From: an uncultured Spirochaetota bacterium | Lineage (GTDB): Bacteria; Spirochaetota; Spirochaetia; Treponematales; Treponemataceae | Direction: 5' to 3' | NCBI GenBank assembly: GCA_944389415.1 | Contig: CALXMF010000016.1 | Coordinates: forward strand, 1-46,597 | Length of the DNA: 46,597 bases | Part shown: piece by piece, positions 17,240-24,316 of the stretch | Layout of the letters: every line of letters begins with the position of its first letter | Numbering within the stretch: the first letter of the stretch is position 1 | Translations under genes and position numbers: made by a program | The notes under the pieces: generated by a model | Seen by the model: the letters and a program-made list of their open reading frames with translations, nothing else | The model's database searches: none | Told to the model about the DNA's origin: nothing

Positions 17240-18289
17240 TTATTCCTCCCACATCTGGATAACAGGAGCCTCCGTGTCTTTCAGCCCCAGATATGCTGCC
17301 GCTCCCGCTGAAACAGCCTGTACCCCTCCGTATAGCTGCTGCCACGCAGTAGAAATAGATAAATCATTTTTCTGCCAGCCCTTGCTCGCAAGGAATTTAT
17401 TTTGCTGTGTATCTATACCAAATTTGACCGACAGACTGATTGCGGGCATCAGATTATAATTATCTTCAAGGATTTCCCTCAGATTTGCCTGCCAGCTGAC
17501 AGTAAGTTTTACAATCTGCGCATAATCAAACTGAAGTCCTGTATCCAACACCGCATTCTGGAAGAACGGTGCGGAAATGTCGCATGAAAAACCGCCCCTA
17601 AAGCCTCCTGCCTCAAAAAGATGAGCGGCGACTCCCACACGCGGTGTAAACATACCGGGATAGAAAGATGATGTTGATGTTCCCGCGGCTATGCCCGGCA
17701 AATCCATCACAAATGTTTTACCTATCGCCGACAGCGCACCGCCAACACGGAAATTTTTCATAAATCCGACTGTGCCGAAATTATATACTGCTCCAAGATC
17801 GATATACAGCGCCCAATCATTTCCATAACCAAATCCAAAACCACCGGTCAGCCCGGCACCAACATACAGACGTTCTGTGACATCCTTTGAAAAAGTACCA
17901 TTGATCATAATCAGATTACCCAGCGGCATGGAGTCAAGAGAGGAAAACACTCCATTAAGTGATCCCGTAAAAACTCCAAAGCGTGATGGTATCAGAACTC
18001 CAAGGCGCGCGCCGCTGCCAAATGTATGTTCCGCGTTCGGTTCCAGCAGCGCTGTATATCCAAGATCAATCACCGCGCGCTGGTCGCCGGCGACAACCGC
18101 AGGATTAATCAGCACTGATGACGGAGAATCACCTAGAAGCGCCCCTCCTGCGGAAGAACCGGCACCAGTCAGCATTTCAGGATTAACCAGCCGAAGCAAA
18201 TTCTCCCCTCCTGCGGGAGGATTATAGGCACCAGCAAAACTTAATTCCCATACACATAAAACAGTCAAAAATACAATCTTTTTCATCAT
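17240..18289 (-). CDS. UPF0164-type (FadL/PorV-like) outer-membrane barrel protein
   Basis: This 349-residue protein has a signal peptide (cleavage near SFAGA). The mature start resembles UPF0164 proteins of Treponema and other FadL-like barrels: GAGSSAGGALLGDSPSSVLINPA, the S-x-x-x-NPA signature after a helical plug. Many alternating strands with aromatic ends follow. The tail DTEAPVIQMWEE is unusual in not ending with an aromatic residue. ATGATG at the start has GGGGG upstream. It is the first gene of a two-gene unit with the FlgD-Ig/OmpA gene. The ligand is unknown; FadL-like transport of hydrophobic compounds is only a family-level suggestion. Confidence 0.8.
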   Translation of the reverse strand: MMKKIVFLTVLCVWELSFAGAYNPPAGGENLLRLVNPEMLTGAGSSAGGALLGDSPSSVLINPAVVAGDQRAVIDLGYTALLEPNAEHTFGSGARLGVLIPSRFGVFTGSLNGVFSSLDSMPLGNLIMINGTFSKDVTERLYVGAGLTGGFGFGYGNDWALYIDLGAVYNFGTVGFMKNFRVGGALSAIGKTFVMDLPGIAAGTSTSSFYPGMFTPRVGVAAHLFEAGGFRGGFSCDISAPFFQNAVLDTGLQFDYAQIVKLTVSWQANLREILEDNYNLMPAISLSVKFGIDTQQNKFLASKGWQKNDLSISTAWQQLYGGVQAVSAGAAAYLGLKDTEAPVIQMWEE

Positions 18290-18343
18290 GGTAAAATACC
18301 CCCACTATTCTTTATCACAACAAACGTCAAAAACAGACATCAA

Positions 18344-18352
18344 ACTATAACA
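18344..18352 (-). promoter_or_regulatory. Possible extended -10 promoter for the UPF0164 gene
   Basis: On the minus strand TGTTATAGT is an extended -10 element. TTGCTG lies upstream with a short 15-bp spacer. The predicted start would be near 18337, with a leader of about 47 bases. Confidence 0.3.
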
Positions 18353-18500
18353 AATATAACATAACAGCAATCTATTCGTAACACTCCTCTTCTGTATTCA
18401 AAAGATTTCCCACTTTCTGTTATCTGTAAAAAAAGCACATAACTTTAATAGAATATACAATACGCAGCATAACAGAACCTGATAATTATTCACACAAAAG

Positions 18501-18617
18501 TCAGTTATTTTCACGATACGAGTCACTGACTCATATGATAAGACTCAGTGAGTCGTATCTCATTAGTCAGTGACTCGTGTTATAATACTCACTGACTAAT
18601 AAGAATAAAATAACTGA
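18501..18617. repeat. Array of four 13-bp palindromes at exact 22-bp spacing inside an 11-bp inverted repeat
   Basis: Units centred at 18526, 18548, 18570 and 18592 are versions of GAGTCA-N-TGACTC. Unit 1 (GAGTCACTGACTC) and unit 2 (GACTCAGTGAGTC) are perfect odd palindromes; unit 3 has five-base arms; unit 4 has one mismatch. Centre-to-centre spacing is 22, 22 and 22 bp, about two helical turns. TCAGTTATTTT (18501-18511) and its complement AAAATAACTGA (18607-18617) bracket the array. A TATAAT lies between units 3 and 4. This looks like a cooperative operator array for the rnf operon; a small mobile element is the alternative. Confidence 0.8.
18578..18586 (+). promoter_or_regulatory. Extended -10 promoter of the rnf operon
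   Basis: TGTTATAAT, a perfect extended -10, lies between palindromes 3 and 4; no good -35 is present (TCTCAT at 17 bp). The predicted start near 18593 is at the centre of palindrome 4; palindromes 3, 2 and 1 then centre near -23, -45 and -67. Confidence 0.5.
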
Positions 18618-18742
18618 TAGTCCGCAAGAATGCCAAAAATAGTTTTCACAGAAGCCATATTATGCATCAGTTACACATACTATATATAGAAGAAGGATAT
18701 AAGGGCATTGACCGAAAAAGTACAGGTCCATACAATACAAAT

Positions 18743-20110
18743 ATGAAATCCTATACATTTAGAGGCGGTGTTCACCCGCCTGAAAGGAAGGAACTATCTA
18801 ATACCTGTTCCATTACAAATATTGTTCCTTCTTCACATATCGTGGTCATCCCCATAACACAGGGTGGAGCCCCCAATAAGCCGCTTGTCTCACCAGGCGA
18901 TACGGTTGTTAAAGGACAGAAAATCGCGGAATCCGATACCTATATGTCTGTGCCGGTACACGCATCTGTTTCCGGTACGGTAAAAAAAATAGAACCGCGC
19001 CTTATTGCCGGAAACACAGAAGCCCCGTGTGTTATTATAGAAGCAGACGGCAGCGATACAGTGCAAACTATGGATGTGCTCGATCCCTTTGCCTGTACAC
19101 GGCAGGAAGCGCTTACACGAATTCGCAGCGCGGGAATTGTCGGTATGGGAGGAGCGGCTTTTCCGGCACATGTCAAACTGAATCCGCCGCCTGAAAAAAA
19201 AATCGATTATGTATTGGTTAATGCAGCTGAATGCGAACCCTATCTCACTGTTGATGAACGGATTCTAGCCGAAGAAACAGCCAAAGTGATTGACGGACTG
19301 GCTATCGTCATGCACATTACCAATGCACCGGAAGGGCTCATTTGCCTTGAAGATAATAAAAAATACCTGATTCCAACTATCGAGAAAGCAATTGCCGCAA
19401 GCGGCAAAGAACATATTGCTATCCGACTGTGCAGGACGAAATACCCGCAGGGCGGAGAAAAAATGCTGATTAAAGCAGCAGTCGGCCGTGAAGTACCGTC
19501 TGGAGGACTGCCGGCTGACGCAGGTTGTGTTGTGCACAATGCGGGTACTCTGTGCGCCGTATCAGAAGCTTTCCGTGAAGGCAAAGCTCTTACAGAACGT
19601 GCTCTGACTATATCAGGTATGGGCTGTCAGTCTCCATGCAACATCCGCGTACCTATTGGAACCATTATCGCGGATCTGATTCCTGAGGTTTTCCAAATCA
19701 GCGAAGACACAAAAAAGATTATCAGCGGCGGTCCCATGATGGGTATCGCCATGATGAACACCCAGTTTCCTGTTGCGAAAAACACTTCAGGAGTCTTATT
19801 CCTTACGGAAAAAGAAACTGAATTAACGGATGAATCACCGTGTATTGGATGCGGACGCTGCATTGATGTCTGTCCATGCAGACTGCCGCCAGTACTGATG
19901 ATGCGGGCGCTCAAGGCTGATGAACTGCAAAACGCGGTTAAGATAGGTCTTATGGACTGTATTGAATGCGGCGCATGTTCATATATATGCCCCGCAAGGG
20001 TTAAGCTCGTGCAGCGCTTCCGTGTTGGAAAAATGCAGGAGCGCACAGAACTGCAGCGGCAAAAACTCGCCGCCGCCCGCGCAGCAGAAGCAGCGAAAGG
20101 AGGCAACTGA
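18743..20110 (+). CDS. rnfC: Rnf complex subunit C (NADH/FMN and Fe-S peripheral subunit)
   Basis: RnfC (455 residues) is the cytoplasmic subunit of the ion-translocating ferredoxin:NAD+ oxidoreductase that binds NADH and FMN and carries two [4Fe-4S] clusters. Visible: YTFRGGVHPPERKELS at the N terminus, a biotinyl-lipoyl-like segment (SPGDTVVKGQKI), GMGGAAFPAHVKL, NAAECEPYL, PQGGEKMLI, and cysteine clusters CIGCGRCIDVCPC (from Cys367) and CIECGACSYICP (from Cys406). The chosen ATG begins the conserved block. The stop overlaps rnfD by one base (TGATG). Confidence 0.95.
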   Translation: MKSYTFRGGVHPPERKELSNTCSITNIVPSSHIVVIPITQGGAPNKPLVSPGDTVVKGQKIAESDTYMSVPVHASVSGTVKKIEPRLIAGNTEAPCVIIEADGSDTVQTMDVLDPFACTRQEALTRIRSAGIVGMGGAAFPAHVKLNPPPEKKIDYVLVNAAECEPYLTVDERILAEETAKVIDGLAIVMHITNAPEGLICLEDNKKYLIPTIEKAIAASGKEHIAIRLCRTKYPQGGEKMLIKAAVGREVPSGGLPADAGCVVHNAGTLCAVSEAFREGKALTERALTISGMGCQSPCNIRVPIGTIIADLIPEVFQISEDTKKIISGGPMMGIAMMNTQFPVAKNTSGVLFLTEKETELTDESPCIGCGRCIDVCPCRLPPVLMMRALKADELQNAVKIGLMDCIECGACSYICPARVKLVQRFRVGKMQERTELQRQKLAAARAAEAAKGGN

Positions 20111-21051
20111 TGGCCGCGATTACTGAGACAAAGCAATATTATTTATCATCCAGCCCGCATTTTTCGGGGCGGTTTACCACGCGCACCATTATGCTCTGCG
20201 TTATTGGAGCGCTTATTCTGCCAGCAGCGACTGGTATAGTACTGTTTGGCGCACCGGCGGCAATCACTATAGCGGCATCGGTCATATCATGTGTTATTTT
20301 TGAGGCGCTATTTCAAAAGCTGACACACCAGAAAATCACTATCAATGATTGTTCAGCTATTGTTACGGGGTTAATGCTTGCCTGTGTGCTTCCGCCATCG
20401 CTTCCGATATGGATGACCATTCTCGGCGCGCTTTTCGGCATTGTTGTCGCAAAAGGGTTTTTCGGCGGTATCGGCTCAAATGTGTTTAACCCGGCACTCA
20501 CCGGACGGGCATTTCTGTTTGTCAGTTTTCCTGCTGCGATGGGGTCATGGACTGCGCCTTTTGACGGCGTGAGCAGTGCAACACTGCTTGCTGGAGACAC
20601 AATCACAAAAGGAAATCTTTCGTATCTTGATTTGTTTTTGGGAAACCGTGCCGGCTGTATTGGTGAAACAGGCGCGCTGTTTATCCTGGCGGCATTTGTT
20701 TTTCTGCTTGCCCTCCATATTATAGACTGGCGGGCGCCTGTCGCAATGATTGCTGTTGTTGCGGCAACATCTCTGCTCGCGGGGCATGATGTCTTAACGG
20801 CACTGATGTCAGGCGGTGTGTTATTTGGAGCCGTTTTTATGACGACTGATTACGCAACTACACCTCAGACAAAAGCAGGGCGGCTGCTGTTCGGAGCAGG
20901 ATGCGGTTTGATCACCTTCCTTATCAGACAATTCGGCGGATATCCGGAAGGCGTTATGTACAGTATTCTTATTATGAATATTCTTACTCCGTTCCTGAAT
21001 AAACTGATATCCCGCAGATATGGAGCTGCAAAAGGACGGGCACATAAATGA
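20110..21051 (+). CDS. rnfD: Rnf complex subunit D (membrane, covalent FMN)
   Basis: RnfD (313 residues, NqrB-like) is a multi-helix inner-membrane subunit. After YLSSSPHFSGRFTTRTIM it shows GSNVFNPALTGRAFLFVSFP and DGVSSATLL. The threonine of SSAT (about residue 158) fits the S/T-x-A-T pattern at which FMN is bound covalently in RnfD. DYATTPQTKAGRLLFGAGCG and FGGYPEGVMYSILIMN are also family blocks. It overlaps rnfC by one base and rnfG by four (ATGA). Confidence 0.95.
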   Translation: MAAITETKQYYLSSSPHFSGRFTTRTIMLCVIGALILPAATGIVLFGAPAAITIAASVISCVIFEALFQKLTHQKITINDCSAIVTGLMLACVLPPSLPIWMTILGALFGIVVAKGFFGGIGSNVFNPALTGRAFLFVSFPAAMGSWTAPFDGVSSATLLAGDTITKGNLSYLDLFLGNRAGCIGETGALFILAAFVFLLALHIIDWRAPVAMIAVVAATSLLAGHDVLTALMSGGVLFGAVFMTTDYATTPQTKAGRLLFGAGCGLITFLIRQFGGYPEGVMYSILIMNILTPFLNKLISRRYGAAKGRAHK

Positions 21052-22145
21052 AAAGCATGATTAAATTAGGTTTGATTCTGGCCGCTTATGCGGCGGCTGC
21101 CTGTGTGCTGCTCGCAATGGTTAATAACGTGACCGCGCCGGTTATCGCTGCCGCAAAAGCTCAGGAAGAAACAGCAGGTTTGGCAGTCTGTTTTCCGCTT
21201 GACACAGATGGTTTTGAGGCAGCAAAAGATTTTGAACCACAGGTAAGCGGTTCCATCACCGTTGAAAACCTGTATCTGGCAAAAAAAGGTTCTGCTGTTA
21301 TTGGAGCAGTTGTTAAGGCGACAGGTCCCACATATGACAAAGCAACTATTCTGCTTGGTATAGATATGAACCGGACACTGACCGGTATCCATTTTCTGTC
21401 TCTCACAGATACGCCCGGTTTTGGACAGCGCGCTGCCGAACCGTCTTTCTATGAACAGTTTGCCGGTAAAAGCGCAGATGACGCGTATGAAGCGGGATCA
21501 GATGTTGATATGATTACCGGAGCGACAATTACTACGCGCGGTGTAGCGCAGCTGGTTAAATATGCAGCGTACATTGCCGCAGAGTATCTGGCAGAACATT
21601 CCGGCGGAGCAGCAGGCAGCGGAAACGCCCCTGTCATTACTGAAGCGCCATCTGTGTTCACGTACGATACAGCCTGTTCATCGCTGTTTCCGGATGCGGT
21701 ATTTACAGAAATTACAGAAAGCGCAGATTCCGCAGAGGGATATACAATAGAAAAACGGTATACGGCACACACTGCAGACGGCACCGTTATTGGAACACTT
21801 GTATCAGTCCGCGGACCGGCATTTAATGGAACAGGTGTCACATTGACTGGTGTTGATATGAACGGCATCATCACCGGCGTGCGTATTATAGAATTAAATG
21901 ATACGCCGGGCCTTGGTCAGCGCGCACTTGAAGAATCTTTTTACGGTCAGTTTGCCGGTAAGCCGGCTGAAGCAGCGCTTGCAGTACCTTCGGATATTGA
22001 TGTAATCAGCGGTGCAACAGTTACCTCTGCCTATATTGCCGATATGGTAAGAGTCGGCGCAGCTGAAGCAGTGAAACTGGCTATCCGCAACGGCGCAGCT
22101 CTTACGGTATCTGATACTCATTCTGCAACAACACCAGCACTCTAG
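21048..22145 (+). CDS. rnfG: Rnf complex subunit G with two tandem FMN-binding domains
   Basis: RnfG normally has one membrane helix and one FMN_bind domain (about 200 residues). This protein has 365 residues: a helix at 5-27, then two homologous domains. The covalent-flavin motifs are DMITGAT (Thr160) and DVISGAT (Thr324). DTPGFGQRAAEPSFYEQFAG (121-140) and DTPGLGQRALEESFYGQFAG (285-304) are nearly identical. Corresponding motifs are offset by 164 residues throughout, so the copies arose by in-frame tandem duplication. Both threonines are intact, so two FMNs could be carried. Located in the periplasm. Confidence 0.93.
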   Translation: MKSMIKLGLILAAYAAAACVLLAMVNNVTAPVIAAAKAQEETAGLAVCFPLDTDGFEAAKDFEPQVSGSITVENLYLAKKGSAVIGAVVKATGPTYDKATILLGIDMNRTLTGIHFLSLTDTPGFGQRAAEPSFYEQFAGKSADDAYEAGSDVDMITGATITTRGVAQLVKYAAYIAAEYLAEHSGGAAGSGNAPVITEAPSVFTYDTACSSLFPDAVFTEITESADSAEGYTIEKRYTAHTADGTVIGTLVSVRGPAFNGTGVTLTGVDMNGIITGVRIIELNDTPGLGQRALEESFYGQFAGKPAEAALAVPSDIDVISGATVTSAYIADMVRVGAAEAVKLAIRNGAALTVSDTHSATTPAL

Positions 22146-22154
22146 GGGATTTCT

Positions 22155-22772
22155 ATGAATAAATACTGGAAAATATTCACCAACGGCCTGCTAAAAGAAA
22201 ATCCGCTGCTCGTTATTATGATAGGCCTGTGTTCTTCGCTTGCTGTTACTACAAAATTTGAAAACGGTATCGGTATGGGACTTGCAATGACTTTTGTTCT
22301 TGTTATGAGTGAACTGATTATCAGTCTGTTCCGCAGATTGATTCCCGGCTCAATCCGCATACCTGTTTTTATTATTGTTATCGCGTCTTTTACCACTATA
22401 GTAGATTTGCTCATGCAGGCATATGTTCCGGCTCTGTCTAAATCCATGGGTGTATTTATCCCTCTCATCGTGGTAAACTGTATCATAATGGGTCGTGTAG
22501 AATCATTCGCTTCAAAAAGACCTGTACCGGAGGCGCTCTGCGACGCACTCGGCATGGGTTTAGGATATATGTGGGTTCTCTGCGGCATTTCATTTGTGAG
22601 AGAAGTTCTTGGTTCCGGAACACTGCTCGGACTTACATTGATTCCGTCAGACTATACAATTGCTTTCTTTTCTAAGGCAGGCGGCGGATTCTTTGTATTC
22701 GGAATGTTTATTGCTGTAAGTATGGCTATCCGTTCAGCATCTGAGAAAAAGCGTGCGGGAGGAACTAAATGA
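22155..22772 (+). CDS. rnfE: Rnf complex subunit E (NqrD-like membrane subunit)
   Basis: RnfE (205 residues) has six predicted helices. The family motifs GLCSSLAVTTKFENGIGMG, FIPLIVVNCIIMGRVESFA and VLGSGTLLG are visible. RnfA and RnfE form an inverted-topology pair that holds a [2Fe-2S] centre in the membrane and takes part in ion transport. AGGGGAT precedes the ATG, ten bases after rnfG. It ends in an ATGA overlap with rnfA. Confidence 0.95.
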   Translation: MNKYWKIFTNGLLKENPLLVIMIGLCSSLAVTTKFENGIGMGLAMTFVLVMSELIISLFRRLIPGSIRIPVFIIVIASFTTIVDLLMQAYVPALSKSMGVFIPLIVVNCIIMGRVESFASKRPVPEALCDALGMGLGYMWVLCGISFVREVLGSGTLLGLTLIPSDYTIAFFSKAGGGFFVFGMFIAVSMAIRSASEKKRAGGTK

Positions 22773-23347
22773 ACGAATATCTGAAAATCTTTTTATCATC
22801 AATGCTGATAGATAATGTTGTGCTAATCCAGTTTCTCGCCCTGTGTCCATTTATCGGAATGACAAAAGAAACTGATAAAGCCGCAGGAATGGGCATCGCG
22901 ACATCGTTTGTAATGGTGCTCGCAACAGCTGTCACTTATCCAATTTATCAGTGTATTCTGTCTCCGCTGGGACTGGAATTTTTACAGACACTGGTTTTTA
23001 TTTTAGTTATAGCAAGCCTCGTACAGTTAGTCGAATTCTATTTAAAGAAGTCAGCGCCGGCGTTATACAGCTCGATGGGTGTATATCTGGCTCTTATTAC
23101 CACAAACTGTGCTATCCTCGCGGTAACCTTAAACTGCATCAGTAAAAATTACAGTTTTCTTGAATCAATTGTTTATGCAGTTGGTTCCGCGGCAGGTTTT
23201 CTGCTTTCTCTTGTTCTGATGTCAGGTGTCCGCCAGCGTATCAAGATCGCACCGGTTCCGGCATTCCTGCGGGGAACACCTATTTTGTTTGTGACCGCAG
23301 GTCTTCTTTCAATGGCGTTCGGCGGTTTTGCAGGACTGATTAAATAG
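22769..23347 (+). CDS. rnfA: Rnf complex subunit A (NqrE-like membrane subunit)
   Basis: RnfA (192 residues) is homologous to and pairs with RnfE. Blocks seen: DNVVLIQFLALCPFIGMT, KAAGMGIATSFVMVLAT, MGVYLALITTNCAILAV and FLRGTPILFVTAGLLSMAF. It has six predicted helices and the conserved cysteines in LCPF and NCAI. Start by ATGA overlap with rnfE, with GGGAGG upstream. Confidence 0.95.
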   Translation: MNEYLKIFLSSMLIDNVVLIQFLALCPFIGMTKETDKAAGMGIATSFVMVLATAVTYPIYQCILSPLGLEFLQTLVFILVIASLVQLVEFYLKKSAPALYSSMGVYLALITTNCAILAVTLNCISKNYSFLESIVYAVGSAAGFLLSLVLMSGVRQRIKIAPVPAFLRGTPILFVTAGLLSMAFGGFAGLIK

Positions 23348-23359
23348 CGGAGGCTGCAG

Positions 23360-24175
23360 ATGTATACCATTCTAATAACATTGCTCATATCATTCGTAAT
23401 TGCTTTTATTCTGGGATTCCTGCTTGGATTTTTTAAAAAGATGTTTTATGTGCCATCAGATCCTACTCAGGATAAAATACGCGCTGCGCTTCCGGGAGCA
23501 AACTGCGGTGCCTGCGGTTTTCCAGGATGCGATGGATTTGCTGCAGCTGTTGCAGAAGGCAGAGCACCAGTAAATGGCTGCGCCGCGGGAGGCAGCGCAG
23601 CCGCAAAAGCAATTGGCGATATTATGGGGGTTTCTGCTGATACAGAAGCACGGGTAACGCTGCTTGCCTGCCAGGGCAGTAAAGATCACGCACAGTTCCG
23701 CGGTATATATACAGGAGTAAAAACATGTGCTGCTGCTAAACAGGCTGCAAATGGAACAAAACTCTGCATGTACGGTTGCATAGGATACGGCGATTGTGCT
23801 GCTGCTTGCCGGTTTGATGCATTGCATTTACAGGAAAACGGACTTCCGCAGATAGATTACACTAAATGTACCGGCTGTGGAGCCTGTATGAATGTATGTC
23901 CACAACGATTATATACGCTGATTCCAACAAATCGAAAAGGCGCTGTCGCGTTGTGTTCTAACCGCAGTACAAACAAACCCTCGATTATTAAAAATTGTAA
24001 AACGGGATGTATTAAATGCGGAAAATGCGAAAAGAACTGTCCAGAACATGCTATTATACTGACCAACGGGATACCTGTTGTTGACTATAACAAGTGTACA
24101 TCCTGCGGCGTATGTGTTCAGGGATGTCCGACACATGTGTTTACATTGCTGCAGAATATCACAAAAGCATTGTAG
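23360..24175 (+). CDS. rnfB: Rnf complex subunit B (polyferredoxin entry subunit)
   Basis: RnfB (271 residues) takes electrons from ferredoxin. It has an N-terminal helix (about 3-26). A four-cysteine domain follows: CGACGFPGCDGF (Cys49, 52, 57) and Cys74. Further cysteine clusters are CIGYGDCAAACRF, CTGCGACMNVCPQ, CIKCGKCEKNCPEHA and CTSCGVCVQGCPTH. It is the last gene of rnfCDGEAB and is followed by a strong terminator. GGAGG precedes the ATG. Confidence 0.95.
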   Translation: MYTILITLLISFVIAFILGFLLGFFKKMFYVPSDPTQDKIRAALPGANCGACGFPGCDGFAAAVAEGRAPVNGCAAGGSAAAKAIGDIMGVSADTEARVTLLACQGSKDHAQFRGIYTGVKTCAAAKQAANGTKLCMYGCIGYGDCAAACRFDALHLQENGLPQIDYTKCTGCGACMNVCPQRLYTLIPTNRKGAVALCSNRSTNKPSIIKNCKTGCIKCGKCEKNCPEHAIILTNGIPVVDYNKCTSCGVCVQGCPTHVFTLLQNITKAL

Positions 24176-24201
24176 TAATTTCTTTCCGAGTATCCTGTTG
24201 A

Positions 24202-24234
24202 AACGGTCTGCGAAAACCAGCGGACCGTTTTTTT
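24202..24234 (+). terminator. Terminator of the rnf operon
   Basis: Ten-base stem AACGGTCTGC (24202-24211) with GCGGACCGTT (24220-24229), one G-U pair, followed by seven T. Confidence 0.9.
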
Positions 24235-24254
24235 ATGCCCCTGCATAAATCTGA

Positions 24255-24282
24255 TTGTATTTTTGCTATCTCATGCTATAAT
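24255..24282 (+). promoter_or_regulatory. Promoter of the chemoreceptor gene
   Basis: TTGTAT (24255-24260), 16-bp spacer, TGCTATAAT giving a perfect extended -10 (24277-24282). The predicted start near 24289 leaves a short leader containing AGGAG before the ATG at 24317. Confidence 0.6.
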
Positions 24283-24316
24283 AAAATAAACGTTCCTTAA
24301 CTTAGGAGAATAATAC

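Larger units (their letters stand above)
18290..18742 (+). other. Intergenic region between UPF0164 gene and rnfC; no gene seen
   Basis: This 453-base AT-rich spacer separates divergent operons. It holds the weak promoter of the UPF0164 gene (18344-18352), the 22-bp-phased palindrome array with the rnf promoter (18501-18617), and an rnf leader of about 150 bases in which I recognise no riboswitch. An upstream ATG at 18662 is in frame with rnfC, but its 27 residues match nothing in the RnfC family. Confidence 0.7.

Noticed and set aside
18520-18598. The regular repeats as a CRISPR array
   Set aside because: Units are 13-bp palindromes every 22 bp with 9-11-base AT-rich gaps. There are no unique spacers of normal length and no cas genes.
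18501-18617. The same region as a miniature transposable element
   Set aside because: The 11-bp terminal inverted repeats fit, but no target-site duplication is visible in the flanks, and a perfect extended -10 sits in register with the sites. Kept only as an alternative.
18662-18742. N-terminal extension of RnfC from the ATG at 18662
   Set aside because: The 27 extra residues are unlike any RnfC start; the conserved YTFRGGVHPPE block begins right after the ATG at 18743.
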